DNA of 64,000 nucleotides from Salinibacterium hongtaonis. GTDB lineage: Bacteria; Actinomycetota; Actinomycetes; Actinomycetales; Microbacteriaceae. The notes under the pieces were generated by a model. That model was not told where the DNA came from. It made no database searches and saw nothing but the letters and a program-made list of their open reading frames with translations. The translations under genes were made by a program, and so were the position numbers. Every line of letters starts with the position of its first letter. The stretch's first letter is position 1. Of this stretch, positions 18,901-30,938 are shown one piece after another. The DNA lies in assembly GCF_003065485.1 (NCBI RefSeq), contig NZ_CP026951.1, forward strand, positions 2,294,001 to 2,358,000. The letters run 5' to 3'.

Positions 18901-19791
18901 CTTGAGGCGCTTGATGGCGCGGATCTTCTTCTGACCCTTGCCGTTGGCGATCTGGTCGTGCAGCTCGTCGCTCTCGGCCTGAAGGTCGAACGAGAGGAGA
19001 CGCTTCTGGATGGCCTCGGCGCCCATGAAGGCCTCGAAGTAGATTCCGAAACGGTCCTGGAGCTCGTGGAAGACGCTGTCCTCAGGCTTGAGGTCGCCAA
19101 CCTTGAGGGTGCGGAAGTCTTCCCACACGCGCTCAAGCTGAGCGATCTGCTCGTCGAAGGCCTTGCGGGTCTGCGACATCTCCTTCTCGGCGCCATCCTT
19201 CGTGCGGCGCTTCTGGTCTGCCTTTGCACCCTCTTCTTCAAGAGCGGCAAGGTCAGTCTCGAGCTTGGCAAGACGGTCAGCGATCTTGGAGTCGCGCTGC
19301 TTCTCGAGCTCGGCGATCTCCAGACGGATCTCGTTCTCGAGACCGGGCATGTCGTCGTGACGGCCCTGCTCATCGACCGAAATCACCATGTATGCGGCGA
19401 AGTAGATGACCTTTTCGAGGTCCTTCGGCGCCATGTCGAGCAGGTAGCCGAGGCGGCTAGGAACACCCTTGAAGTACCAGATGTGGGTGACGGGGGCGGC
19501 GAGTTCGATGTGGCCCATGCGCTCACGGCGCACAGACGACTTCGTGACCTCTACGCCACAGCGCTCACAAACGATGCCCTTGAAGCGCACACGCTTGTAC
19601 TTGCCACAGGAGCACTCCCAGTCACGGCTCGGGCCGAAGATCTGCTCTCCGAAGAGGCCATCCTTCTCGGGCTTGAGCGTGCGGTAGTTGATCGTCTCAG
19701 GCTTCTTCACCTCACCGTGCGACCAGCGACGGATGTCGTCTGCGGTCGCGAGGCCAATACGAAGCTCATCGAACGTGGTTACGTCGAGCAA
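15940..19791 (-). CDS. rpoC: DNA-directed RNA polymerase subunit beta'
   Basis: 1283-residue catalytic subunit. It shows the N-terminal zinc site ([20 protein letters not shown]), the active-site [12 protein letters not shown], and the second actinobacterial/bacterial zinc cluster (CGTSRGLE ... [13 protein letters not shown]). Start is TTG with GGAG five bases upstream, giving [10 protein letters not shown], the standard N-terminus. It lies 45 bases after rpoB in the conserved rpoBC operon. Acidic, Phe-rich C-terminal tail ([18 protein letters not shown]) is typical of actinobacteria. Confidence 0.99.
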   Translation of the reverse strand: MLDVTTFDELRIGLATADDIRRWSHGEVKKPETINYRTLKPEKDGLFGEQIFGPSRDWECSCGKYKRVRFKGIVCERCGVEVTKSSVRRERMGHIELAAPVTHIWYFKGVPSRLGYLLDMAPKDLEKVIYFAAYMVISVDEQGRHDDMPGLENEIRLEIAELEKQRDSKIADRLAKLETDLAALEEEGAKADQKRRTKDGAEKEMSQTRKAFDEQIAQLERVWEDFRTLKVGDLKPEDSVFHELQDRFGIYFEAFMGAEAIQKRLLSFDLQAESDELHDQIANGKGQKKIRAIKRLKVVNSFLQTGNSPAAMVLEVVPVIPPELRPMVQLDGGRFATSDLNDLYRRVINRNNRLRRLLDLGAPEIIVNNEKRMLQEAVDALFDNGRRGRPVTGTGNRALKSLSDMLKGKQGRFRQNLLGKRVDYSGRSVIIVGPQLKLHQCGLPKQMALELFKPFVIKRLIDLSHAQNIKSAKRMVERSRPQVWDVLEEIIRERPVLLNRAPTLHRLGIQAFEPQLVEGKAIQLHPLVCAAFNADFDGDQMAVHLPLSVEAQAEARVLMLASNNILKPSDGRPVTLPAQDMIIGLHHLTTLVEGAEGEGRAFSSIAEAILAFDQKSLSLNAKARIRLVGEKFEGGRQLVETSLGRALFNEALPVDYPWVEALADKGQLSAIVNDLAERYPKVEVAATLDRIKDAGYYWATRSGVTAALSDFVSPPNKREIIAGYEKQAAKVQSQFEKGLTTDAERRQELIEIWNKATAEVATAMQDNMPSDNNINRMVTSGARGNWMQVRQIAGMRGLVSNPKGEIIPRPILSSYREGLSVAEYFIATHGARKGLADTALRTADSGYLTRRLVDVSQDVIIREDDCGTSRGLELVLAAPDANGVLVADPNVENSLYARSLAEDAVDAKGTVIAKAGDDVGDVLIADLIAAGITHAKVRSVLTCESAAGVCAVCYGRSLATGKLVDIGEAVGIIAAQSIGEPGTQLTMRTFHTGGVASADDITQGLPRVTELFEARTPKGASPIAEAAGRITIEDTDRSRKLILTPDSGDEPIAYPVLKRATLLVEDGEHVELGQQLHIGAIDPKEVLRVRGVRAVQQHLVDGVQGVYRSQGVPIHDKHIEVIVRQMLRKVTVVDHGDTGLLPGELVDRSKYNTLNRAALTEGRKTASARQEVMGITKASLATESWLSAASFQETTRVLTQAAMDGKSDPLLGLKENVIIGKLIPAGTGLPRYRNVSVEATEEAKAERYPNRIFSDDSSFSEADLSFVDFDSFSSDDFTPGTYN

Positions 19792-19836
19792 TTTTTCTCC
19801 TTGGAAATGAAACTAAGTTGTCGTCTTGGCCTGGGA

Positions 19837-23346
<3,510 letters not shown>

Positions 23347-23533
23347 GGAAATAACCTCCGTGACCCCAATGGGTCAATACAGTCGGGCGATGCCAGTCGG
23401 TGTGAGCTTGTCGATACGGATTGTTCGTGAAGCACCCGCCAGAACCTACATTTGGGTTATCGGGACCGGAGTCCGGATACGCATAGGCCGACCGCAATAT
23501 GAAGGCAGAGCAATTCTGGGAGCGCAAAGGTCA

Positions 23534-23563
23534 ACTATAGTTTGCGATCCTGCAAACTGTCCA
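23534..23563 (-). promoter_or_regulatory. Promoter for rpoBC
   Basis: Minus-strand TGGACA (23558-23563) and TATAGT (23534-23539) separated by 18 bases, close to the sigma-70/HrdB consensus. It would start transcription near 23527. The 304-base gap between rpoB and the divergent gene holds this, the plus-strand promoter at 23572-23600, and a hairpin next to the rpoB ribosome-binding site. Confidence 0.75.
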
Positions 23564-23571
23564 GTCGATTC

Positions 23572-23600
23572 TTGACCAATTTCGGGAATTCCGCTATAAA
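23572..23600 (+). promoter_or_regulatory. Promoter for the spermidine-synthase-like gene
   Basis: TTGACC (23572-23577) and TATAAA (23595-23600) with a 17-base spacer, near consensus, about 45 bases ahead of the ATG at 23651. The two divergent -35 elements are only eight bases apart, so the polymerases may compete. Confidence 0.75.
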
Positions 23601-23650
23601 CGCGCGAACCGCCACATCCGACACCCCAGAACGCGTGGGAAGATGCCCCT

Positions 23651-24508
23651 ATGTCTGGCACCGAGCATCCGTCTACCGTTCTTTCTCTCAGCGGATTCAA
23701 AGCCACGATCGAGCCGGAACGCTGGTTCGAAGGCAGTTACACGCTCGTGGTGGACGGCACTCCGCAGTCCAATGTTCACCTCGACGACCCCACCAAACTA
23801 TTCTTCGAATATGTGCAGCGCATCGGTCTTGTGATCGACCAGTTGCCGGATGGCCCAATCACCGCAGTGCACCTCGGCGCCGGCGCCATGACGCTGCCCC
23901 GCTATGTGGAGGCGACTCGCCCCGGCTCTCGCCAGCAGGTCGTCGAGCTGGAGAGCGACCTGGTCGCGTTTGTTCGCGAAAACCTGCCCCTGCCCAAGGG
24001 AGCATCGATCCGGGTGCGCCACGGGGATGCCCGCGCCGTGCTTGAGAAGCTGCCGACGGGCCTGCGGGGCTCCGTCGATCTCGTGATCGTGGACGTCTTT
24101 GGGGGCGCCCGCATCCCCGCCCATGTCACGAGCGTGGAGTTCTACCGGTCAGTCGTGGAGCTGCTCGCACCGGGCGGCATCGTCGCAGTGAACATCGCCG
24201 ACGGCCCCGGACTCGCCTTTGCTCGCGGCCAGGCCGCCACCCTGATGACCGCGACGGGCCACGTCGCAGCCCTCGCAGAAACCCAGATCCTCAAGGGCCG
24301 CCGCTTTGGCAACGTCGTACTCGTCGGCTCGGCCACCCCACTGCCGCTCGAATGGATGCCCCGGCTGCTCGCGGGCGGGCCGCATCCGGCCAAAGTCATC
24401 GACGGTCGCGAGCTCACCGACTGGATCGCGGGAGCCCCCGTCGTCACCGACACGACAGCGATTCCTTCGCCCCCGCCGTCGAAAAACATCTTCCAGACGG
24501 GCAAATAA
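23651..24508 (+). CDS. Spermidine synthase-like SAM-dependent methyltransferase-fold protein
   Basis: 285 residues with a Rossmann fold of the spermidine synthase/polyamine aminopropyltransferase superfamily: AVHLGAGAMTLPRY (nucleotide site, about 77-90), VVELESDLVAFVREN (acidic residue after strand 2), and DLVIVDVFGGARIP (about 143-156). Many actinobacterial members of this group are not proven polyamine enzymes, so the substrate is open. Ends with a Pro-rich tail. It has its own promoter and is divergent from rpoB. The following gene begins 29 bases later behind AGGAGG. Confidence 0.8.
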   Translation: MSGTEHPSTVLSLSGFKATIEPERWFEGSYTLVVDGTPQSNVHLDDPTKLFFEYVQRIGLVIDQLPDGPITAVHLGAGAMTLPRYVEATRPGSRQQVVELESDLVAFVRENLPLPKGASIRVRHGDARAVLEKLPTGLRGSVDLVIVDVFGGARIPAHVTSVEFYRSVVELLAPGGIVAVNIADGPGLAFARGQAATLMTATGHVAALAETQILKGRRFGNVVLVGSATPLPLEWMPRLLAGGPHPAKVIDGRELTDWIAGAPVVTDTTAIPSPPPSKNIFQTGK

Positions 24509-24537
24509 GCCGACCACATAAGCACTAGGAGGCCAGG

Positions 24538-25710
24538 ATGTCTCGGCGCAGCACACGCACTGGCAGGGCGGTCTGCGCCGTGGCGCTGACGGGAACCCTC
24601 GCCCTCACGCTTGCCCTCACCGGCTGCATGCCCTCTGCGCCGCGGTCGACACCCGCACCGACAACCCCGGCGAGCGCCGCGCCCACGCCGGCACCGGGGC
24701 TCACCGGCCCTGTCGAACCGGGCGGCGCCGTCGGAGTGCTTGCAGAGGGCCTCGCCGCGCCATGGTCCGTCGTCCGGCTCACGGATGATCAGCTGCCGGG
24801 AGCATCCGCCCTCATCAGCGAGCGCGACACCGGAGTCGTCAAGGAACTCACGGCAGGGGGCACCCTCCGCGACGCCGGAACCGTGCCCGGCGTGGCTTCG
24901 GGCGGGGAAGGCGGGCTGCTCGGCCTCGCGGTTCTGCGGCAGGGAACCGATGTGTGGCTGTATTGCTACCTGACCGCGGCATCCGATAACCGCATTGTGC
25001 GGATGCCCTTGGTCGGCACGGCTGGTGCGCTCTCGCTCGGCCAGGCGGAGGACGTGCTCACCGGCATCCCCCGCGCCGGCAACCACAACGGTGGCCGCCT
25101 CGCCTTTGGCCCCGACGGCATGCTCTACGCCACGACGGGTGACGCCGGCCGTGGCACGGCAGCGCAAGATCTCGATTCGCTAGCCGGCAAGATTCTGCGG
25201 ATGACTCCGGACGGGTCCGCGCCCGGCGATAACCCGTTCCCCGGATCCCTCGTCTACACGCTCGGGCATCGCAACCCGCAAGGAGTCGCGTGGGCCGAAG
25301 ACGGAACGCTCTATGCGTCGGAGTTCGGGCAGAACACGTGGGACGAGCTCAACATCATCACGCCAGGGGGCAACTACGGCTGGCCCGTCGCCGAAGGCAT
25401 CACCAACGCCGAACGCTACCTCGACCCCATTCAGCAGTGGGCGACAGCCGACGCCAGCCCTAGCGGCCTCGCCGCCGTCACCGACACGCTCTTCATGGCC
25501 GCGTTGCGTGGAGAACGCCTCTGGGCCATCTGGGTGGGTCCGCCATCAGTGGATGTCTCCCCCTATTTCACCGGCGAATACGGGCGCCTCAGGGATGTTG
25601 TGGCCGGGCCGGGCGACACGCTGTGGGTACTAACCAACAACACCGACGGCCGGGGCAACCCCCAATCGGGGGACGACAAGCTGTTGCAGATCCCGCTCCA
25701 ACGGCGATAG
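24538..25710 (+). CDS. PQQ-type glucose/sorbosone dehydrogenase-like lipoprotein
   Basis: 390 residues. Signal peptide with lipobox LTGC (C30) predicts a lipid-anchored extracytoplasmic protein, followed by a Pro/Thr linker to about residue 65. The six-bladed propeller of the GSDH family shows HNGGRLAFGPDGMLYATTGD, GHRNPQG and GGNYGWP, where PQQ, calcium and substrate contacts lie. Likely a quinone-dependent aldose dehydrogenase; whether the cell makes PQQ cannot be told from this window. SD AGGAGG, five-base spacing to ATG. Confidence 0.88.
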   Translation: MSRRSTRTGRAVCAVALTGTLALTLALTGCMPSAPRSTPAPTTPASAAPTPAPGLTGPVEPGGAVGVLAEGLAAPWSVVRLTDDQLPGASALISERDTGVVKELTAGGTLRDAGTVPGVASGGEGGLLGLAVLRQGTDVWLYCYLTAASDNRIVRMPLVGTAGALSLGQAEDVLTGIPRAGNHNGGRLAFGPDGMLYATTGDAGRGTAAQDLDSLAGKILRMTPDGSAPGDNPFPGSLVYTLGHRNPQGVAWAEDGTLYASEFGQNTWDELNIITPGGNYGWPVAEGITNAERYLDPIQQWATADASPSGLAAVTDTLFMAALRGERLWAIWVGPPSVDVSPYFTGEYGRLRDVVAGPGDTLWVLTNNTDGRGNPQSGDDKLLQIPLQRR

Positions 25711-25749
25711 GCGGGTTAGCCTGTACGGGAGAACCGATCGGGGCACCAC

Positions 25750-26265
25750 GTGAGCATCATCCTGGGTTATGACCCAACCACCCTTCGCGAGAAGGTCGAC
25801 ATGCAGGCAGCCGGGGCGCGGCTTGAAGACCTCGGCAACCTGCGCAGCTCTGACGCGCTCAACGAGAAGGTCGCACTGCTGCGACTCGTTGGCCGTCTCG
25901 ACGAGGCCTGGGACATGGCAAACCTGGCGCTCCGTCAGGCCCGCTTCTCGGCCGACCGCGAAGAGATCTGCCTCGCACGAATCCGCCGCGCCATGGTGCA
26001 GCGCGACCTCGGCAAACCCGAAACCGCACTCATCGACCTAACCTCGTGCGTCGATGAGGCACGCTCCCACGAGTGGGCCGTCGCCGAGGCCCTCGCCCTG
26101 CTTGAGCGGGGAAAACTGCAGTTCGGACTGGGCGAGTACAAGGCCGCGCTGATCGACTTTCGCGCCGCCGTGACCATCCGCGTTCGTATCGGAGCCAGTG
26201 CATCCGACATCGATAACGCGATGATGGCCACCGCCATTGCCGAGTCGTTTGTCGACGAGCTGTAA
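25750..26265 (+). CDS. TPR-like helical repeat protein
   Basis: 171 residues starting at GTG, preceded by GGGG six bases upstream. Almost wholly alpha-helical, with paired helices such as EKVALLRLVGRLDEAWDMANLALRQA in residues 35-60 and ALALLERGKLQFGLGEYKAALIDF around 112-135, matching tetratricopeptide repeat spacing (about three repeats). No signal peptide. Probably a cytosolic protein-interaction module. It follows the sugar dehydrogenase by 39 bases, but a shared function is not evident. Confidence 0.72.
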   Translation: MSIILGYDPTTLREKVDMQAAGARLEDLGNLRSSDALNEKVALLRLVGRLDEAWDMANLALRQARFSADREEICLARIRRAMVQRDLGKPETALIDLTSCVDEARSHEWAVAEALALLERGKLQFGLGEYKAALIDFRAAVTIRVRIGASASDIDNAMMATAIAESFVDEL

Positions 26266-26317
26266 CACCCCGCGCCTCAGACCCTCGCGGTCAGCGGCGG
26301 CGGTTTAGGCTCGAAGC

Positions 26318-26788
26318 ATGGCTGATCTGGCTCGGGTGCGCGTGTGGGCGAACGCCCTCATTGCGCTCCACCTCGACGCTGCGTGGACATTTGGCTTCGA
26401 CAACGCCAAAACCCGTGCTGGCCTGTGCAACTACACGCACAAGCGCATCACGGTGTCGAAGTATCTGGCGGAGCGCTTCGATGACGACGAGATCCACCAG
26501 ATCCTGCTGCACGAGGTTGCGCACGCGATGGCCGGGCCCCGGGCCGGTCACGGGCCCAAGTGGAAGGCCACGGCAGCAGAGCTCGGCTACGTCGGCGGCA
26601 GAACGCACGACGGAGAAGTTGCCAAGGAGCTGGCGCCCTGGGTGGGCACCTGCCCGTCCGGCCACGCGCACTACCGCTATCGCAAGCCGACCCGGCCGCT
26701 TGCATGCGGCAAATGCGCTCGCGGGTTCGACCCCCGCAACGCCATCACCTGGCAGAAGCAGACCCCGGCCCCGGCTCGTCGGCGCTAG
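26318..26788 (+). CDS. SprT-like zinc metalloprotease domain protein
   Basis: 156 residues. The zinc-protease motif HEVAH (H65, E66, H69) sits in LLHEVAHAMAG, preceded by the SprT-type YTHKRITVSKYLAE segment. Near the C-terminus, CPSGHAHYRYRKPTRPLACGKC forms a zinc-ribbon-like pair (positions about 111-135). SprT/SPRTN relatives include DNA-protein crosslink proteases, but the bacterial role is not settled. Convergent with the next gene, with no gap. Confidence 0.85.
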   Translation: MADLARVRVWANALIALHLDAAWTFGFDNAKTRAGLCNYTHKRITVSKYLAERFDDDEIHQILLHEVAHAMAGPRAGHGPKWKATAAELGYVGGRTHDGEVAKELAPWVGTCPSGHAHYRYRKPTRPLACGKCARGFDPRNAITWQKQTPAPARRR

Positions 26789-27337
26789 TTATTCTTGCCC
26801 GACCTGTCTCTTGTCTCGCTTGTCGGCGAAGTCAATGAGCACGGGCACCGCGGTTGTCGGCGTGAGGTCGATCTGCACCCCGCCCAGTTGCCGCGATGTG
26901 ACCGTCGCCCCGAGCAGATGCTTGGTGGCGCGGCGCAACCCGAAGTACGCGGCGGATGCTGCCGCCGCCTCGGGCGAGCAATGGTCGAGACCGACGGCCG
27001 TGAGGGCGTCGATGACGGCCCCGGCCCCCAGCTGATCCTCCACGGCGAACCGCAGCGAGCCGTCAGGGCGATGCTCTCCAGCGGCAACGACCGCGATGCG
27101 AAAGCGGTCGCGACGCTCCTCTTGTTTGGCGAGCATCCACTCGGCAACGGCCGCAGCGTTGGCAATGCCGCCAGCCACAACCACGGCATTCGTCTCGACT
27201 GACGGCACCTGCGGGGTGCCGAGCTCATCGACCCACACGATCGCGTCGGAGCCTGCGAGCGCCTCAGCGCCAGCAATGCCCCAGTCGAATCGCACCTGAT
27301 AGAAGGACTGCGTGTGGGGAGAATCGGGAGAAGTCAC
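26789..27337 (-). CDS. 2-phosphosulfolactate phosphatase (ComB)-like protein
   Basis: 182 residues resembling the ComB family: RFDWGIAGAEALAG-DAIVWVDELG at the front, NAVVVAGGIANAAAVAEW in the middle, and a Gly/Ala-rich second half. ComB acts in coenzyme M synthesis in archaea; actinobacterial members have no assigned role. Residues 75-92 (RFRIAVVAAGEHRPDGSL) fit the ComB core. I am fairly sure of the family and not of the reaction. Head-to-head with nothing regulatory that I can see. Confidence 0.68.
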   Translation of the reverse strand: MTSPDSPHTQSFYQVRFDWGIAGAEALAGSDAIVWVDELGTPQVPSVETNAVVVAGGIANAAAVAEWMLAKQEERRDRFRIAVVAAGEHRPDGSLRFAVEDQLGAGAVIDALTAVGLDHCSPEAAAASAAYFGLRRATKHLLGATVTSRQLGGVQIDLTPTTAVPVLIDFADKRDKRQVGQE

Positions 27338-27379
27338 CCCGAGATCGTACCGAGACGGGCGAAACTGTTACGGCGCGCT

Positions 27380-27799
27380 CTACAGATTCTCGAGACGGTT
27401 GACCACGTCGGCGAGCACGTTCTTCCAGTGCCCCAACATCATCGAGCGCTCTTCACGGTCGGCGAGGCCATCATGGTTGATGCTCACGACAATGTGACCG
27501 TCTGCCTGCTTGACCGCAACCGTGAGGGTGGTGTTGTGTGGCCAATCGGCCGGGCGCCACGTGAGCTTGACCTTCTCGTTCTCGGCATAGCGGTGGATGA
27601 CTCCGCGCACGCCGTCTTCTGTCTCGTAGGTGTCGTTCTGCTTCGTGGGCAGCTCGGTTTCGCCCAGCCACAGAGGCAGGCCAGGTCCGACCAGAAATGC
27701 CCATGCCGCATCCAGCGGAACCGCGACCGACTGGCGCACCCCAACGTCGAATGAGTCGCCCCGGTTGCGCCCGGTCTTGTAAGTCTTTGATGCCGCCAT
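27380..27799 (-). CDS. SRPBCC/AHSA1-like protein
   Basis: 139 residues with the helix-grip fold pattern of START/AHSA1 proteins: FDVGVRQSVAVPLDAAWAFL at residues 18-37 (domain opening), GVRGVIHRYAENEKVKLTWRP mid-domain, and a long C-terminal helix (MLGHWKNVLADVVNRLENL). These proteins bind hydrophobic ligands or act as Hsp90 co-chaperone-like modules. Ligand unknown. It is 42 bases before the ComB-like gene on the same strand, so it may be co-transcribed. Confidence 0.75.
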   Translation of the reverse strand: MAASKTYKTGRNRGDSFDVGVRQSVAVPLDAAWAFLVGPGLPLWLGETELPTKQNDTYETEDGVRGVIHRYAENEKVKLTWRPADWPHNTTLTVAVKQADGHIVVSINHDGLADREERSMMLGHWKNVLADVVNRLENL

Positions 27800-28045
27800 A
27801 CCCCAAGGCTACGGGAGCGTAGCTGCCATTCAGACCGAGAAGCGATGCGGGATGCTAGGCTGGCACCACTTGCGAACGCGTTTCACGTGTTCCCTGCGTC
27901 GTAGAACGCATCACTCACCGTGCTTAAACGGTTGACATTCTTCTCACGGCGAACGGATGTGGCCATCGCCACCTTCGCCCAACCCTTCCGGGTTTCTACG
28001 GCGCTGCGCGCCCTTGTGCCCAGGGACTGCAAAGAAAGAACCACC

Positions 28046-29578
28046 TTGACTGAAACCACATTCGGCGCGCTTGGCGTGCCGTCGGCCCTCGTCTCCGTGC
28101 TTGAAGCAAACGGCAAGACCAGCGCCTTCCCCATCCAGGTCGACACCCTGCCGGATACCCTCAACGGCCGTGACGTTCTCGGTCGCGGCAAGACCGGCTC
28201 TGGCAAGACCCTCGCCTTCTCCATTCCCATGGTTGCCCGCCTCGGCGGCGCCCTCGCCGGTGGCAAGCGTCGCAGCGGCCGCCCGCTCGGCCTCGTACTC
28301 GCCCCCACCCGCGAGCTCGCAACCCAGATCACCAATGTGATCGAGCCGCTCGCCGACGCTTATGGCCTCAAGGTCACCACGATCTTCGGTGGCGTCTCGC
28401 AGCAGCGCCAGGTTGCCGCACTCAAGGCGGGTGTCGACATCGTCGTCGCCTGCCCCGGCCGCCTCGAAGACCTCATGAAGCAGGGCTTCGCAACCCTCGA
28501 CGCCATTGAGATCACCGTGCTCGATGAGGCCGACCACATGGCCGACCTCGGCTTCTTGCCCGTCGTGACCCGCATCCTCGACAAGACGCCCCAAAACGGC
28601 CAGCGCCTGCTCTTTAGCGCCACGCTCGACAACGGCGTTGACAAGCTGGTCAAGCGCTTCTTGCACAACGAGGTTCTGCATTCCGTCGACGAGGCCACTT
28701 CGCACGTCGCCGACATGACTCACCACCTCTTCGAGGTCGACGGCGTCGACGCCAAGAAGGTTCTCATTGAGAAGCTCGCGTCGGGCACCGGCCGCCGCAT
28801 CCTCTTTATGCGCACCAAGCACCACGCCAAGAAGCTTGCCAAGCAGCTGACCGAGTCGGGCATCCCCGCAGTGGATCTGCACGGAAACCTCTCGCAACCG
28901 CAGCGTGACCGCAACCTTGCCGCCTTCAGCGAAGGAACCGCCAAGGTTCTGGTCGCAACGGATGTCGCAGCCCGCGGCGTGCACGTCGACAACATCGAGC
29001 TCGTAATCCACGTTGACCCGCCCGCCGAGCACAAGGCGTACCTGCACCGCAGTGGCCGCACGGCACGTGCTGGCTCGACTGGCGACGTTGTGACCCTGAT
29101 GCTGCCGACGCAGAAGAAGGACACCCTGGCGCTTCTGCGCAAGGCCGCCATCGAAGTTCAGCCCGAGCGCGTGACGGCAGACTCCGCATCGGTTAACGCC
29201 CTTGTCGGCCAGGTCGCCGCCTATGTGAAGCCGTCCCCCAAGCAGGAGCAGCCTCGCGGCGGCGGTAGCTCGCAGGGCGCTAACGCTCAGCGCAAGCGCG
29301 CTGCCCGTGACGGAGCCGGCTCAGGCCAGCCGCGTCGCGACCGCTCAGGACGCCCCGCGTCTGCCACCGGAAGCGACTCGACCCGCTCGGGCCGCCCCGC
29401 CGCATCCTCGGATTCTGCCCGCAGCGGGCAGGCCCGTCGCGGAGCCTCACAGGGCGGACAGGGCTCGCACGCCCCCCGCACCCGCCAGGGCGGAACCACC
29501 AGCTACAGCACGTCGTCACCGGGGGCGGCCACTCCCGCTGGCGGCCAGCGCCGCGCCGGACGTCGCGCGCAGGGCTAA
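28046..29578 (+). CDS. DEAD-box RNA helicase with Arg/Ser/Gly-rich tail
   Basis: 510 residues from a TTG at 28046 (LTETTFGALGVP...), where family similarity begins; the frame is open upstream to an in-frame ATG-like start at 27920, giving 42 extra residues that look non-homologous. Motifs: Q motif FPIQVDTLP, motif I GKTGSGKT (K54), PTREL, DEAD (160-163), SAT (191-193), and HRSGRTAR. After residue 385 comes a disordered Arg/Ser/Gly/Pro tail, as in RNA helicases of the cold-shock/ribosome-assembly type. Upstream TTGACA (27932-27937) may be a -35 element; no clear -10 is seen, so a leader of about 80-100 bases is possible. Confidence 0.9.
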   Translation: MTETTFGALGVPSALVSVLEANGKTSAFPIQVDTLPDTLNGRDVLGRGKTGSGKTLAFSIPMVARLGGALAGGKRRSGRPLGLVLAPTRELATQITNVIEPLADAYGLKVTTIFGGVSQQRQVAALKAGVDIVVACPGRLEDLMKQGFATLDAIEITVLDEADHMADLGFLPVVTRILDKTPQNGQRLLFSATLDNGVDKLVKRFLHNEVLHSVDEATSHVADMTHHLFEVDGVDAKKVLIEKLASGTGRRILFMRTKHHAKKLAKQLTESGIPAVDLHGNLSQPQRDRNLAAFSEGTAKVLVATDVAARGVHVDNIELVIHVDPPAEHKAYLHRSGRTARAGSTGDVVTLMLPTQKKDTLALLRKAAIEVQPERVTADSASVNALVGQVAAYVKPSPKQEQPRGGGSSQGANAQRKRAARDGAGSGQPRRDRSGRPASATGSDSTRSGRPAASSDSARSGQARRGASQGGQGSHAPRTRQGGTTSYSTSSPGAATPAGGQRRAGRRAQG

Positions 29579-29602
29579 GTAGCCCGCTTCGCCACTCCAC
29601 TT

Positions 29603-29665
29603 CACTGAGGGGCGTCATATTTGGCTTCCGGAGCATCCGGAACACGAATATGGCGCCCCTCAGCG
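29603..29665. repeat. Dispersed 63-base palindromic repeat, copy 1
   Basis: Begins CACTGAGGGG and ends CCCCTCAGCG, with GAACACGAAT in the right half. A second copy with the same ends, length and inner GAACACGAAT lies at 60656-60719. The arms CTGAGGGG/CCCCTCAG pair, so it may fold as a hairpin and end transcription of the helicase gene 24 bases upstream. Confidence 0.72.
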
Positions 29666-29782
29666 TGGTTTCGGGGACGGGCAGGGAGAGCCATCGCCGA
29701 CGCGTGGTCGAGGATGACAGTTTGCTGTGCCTTCACCGGGGCTCGATTTCGCATCGAGGCGTAGTCGACTTAGGCTCGACAC

Positions 29783-30286
29783 ATGAGCACCAGTGACGTT
29801 GCCGAAGTCCTTATCCGCCCGATCCGTGACAGCGATGTCGAAGACCTTGGTCGAGTCCATGCCCAGTGTTGGCACGAGACGTATGACAAGTTGATCAGCA
29901 AGGCATCGCTCGAAAACCTCTCCCCCCGACGCATGGCTGAACTGTGGTCACGCATGGCCACGCGCGGCGAGGAATACAACCAGTTCGCGGCTCTCCTCGA
30001 CGGCGAAATCGTGGGGTTCGTGGGCTCAGGCCCCGCCCGCGACGAGAACCCGCCCCGGGACCGCGAGCTGTACTTCATCTACCTGCTCGCCCAGTATCAG
30101 GGCACCGGCATCGGGCAGAAACTGTTTGACGCGGCCTGCGGCGACCTCCCCGGGTACCTGTGGGTGGCCAAAGACAGCCCGCGCGCGCACCGGTTCTACG
30201 AGCGCAACGGCATGGTGCTCGACGGTGCAGAAGAGGTTCACCCGTTTTTGGGTGAAGACCTCGTTGAGGTTCGCTACGTTCGCTAG
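29783..30286 (+). CDS. GNAT-family N-acetyltransferase
   Basis: 167 residues. The acetyl-CoA site is visible as LYFIYLLAQYQGTGIGQKLF (about 93-112), with the Q-x-x-G-x-G loop. The N-terminus IRPIRDSDVEDLGRVHAQCWHETY is typical of GNAT domains that act on small amines or peptides. The C-terminal segment AHRFYERNGMVLDG is the family's motif B. Substrate unknown. Confidence 0.88.
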   Translation: MSTSDVAEVLIRPIRDSDVEDLGRVHAQCWHETYDKLISKASLENLSPRRMAELWSRMATRGEEYNQFAALLDGEIVGFVGSGPARDENPPRDRELYFIYLLAQYQGTGIGQKLFDAACGDLPGYLWVAKDSPRAHRFYERNGMVLDGAEEVHPFLGEDLVEVRYVR

Positions 30287-30305
30287 GGATGCAGGGAGCG
30301 ACAGC

Positions 30306-30851
30306 CTAGGCCGGGAGCACTCCCACCGAGGCAAGTGCCTGGCGCAGCAGCAGACCGCGGCCGCCGTCCATCTCTAACCCGACCGTGGCGCTAGCCGCCT
30401 CCTCCGGAGACATCCAGGTGATCTCGAGCGCATCTTGCCGCGGCTCGCAGGTTCCCGTGACGGGAACGACATAGGCCAGCGACACGGCGTGCTGGCGGTC
30501 GTCGGTGAACGGGCTGATGCCGGGCATAGGAAAGTACTCGGCCACCGAGAACGGCACGGGGCTCGCCGGCAACTGGGGAAAGGCCATTGGCCCGAGGTCC
30601 TTCTCTAGGTGGCGGAACAACGCCTCCCTCACCGTCTCGCCGTACATGACCCGGCCCGAGACGATAGTGCGGCCCATTTCTCCCGTGACGGATGCCCGCA
30701 ACAGCACCCCGACCTCGCTGACGAGCCCCAGCGGGTCGAGCCGCACGGGGACCGCCTCCACATAAAGAATGGGCATGCGCCGGCGAATCTCGAGAAGCTC
30801 GACATCGGAGAGCCACGCGTTGCCGGGATCGGGGGTTCCAGTTGCGCTCAT
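30306..30851 (-). CDS. NUDIX-like DUF4916 protein
   Basis: 181 residues from the ATG at 30851; ten further in-frame residues upstream are unlikely. The fold resembles NUDIX hydrolases, with LYVEAVPVRLDPLG at the front, but the classical GX5EX7REUXEEXGU box is degraded (GETVREALFRHLEKDLG), so activity on nucleoside diphosphates is doubtful. I recognise the DUF4916 pattern of actinobacteria. Divergent from lhr, with 87 bases between the starts. Confidence 0.75.
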   Translation of the reverse strand: MSATGTPDPGNAWLSDVELLEIRRRMPILYVEAVPVRLDPLGLVSEVGVLLRASVTGEMGRTIVSGRVMYGETVREALFRHLEKDLGPMAFPQLPASPVPFSVAEYFPMPGISPFTDDRQHAVSLAYVVPVTGTCEPRQDALEITWMSPEEAASATVGLEMDGGRGLLLRQALASVGVLPA

Positions 30852-30938
30852 GCTCCATAGTCTTGCACCAGAGACCTGCACCTCCGGTAAGAACGAACCC
30901 GCAACACGACTGTCAGGCGTCTGGGACAGGATGGATGG

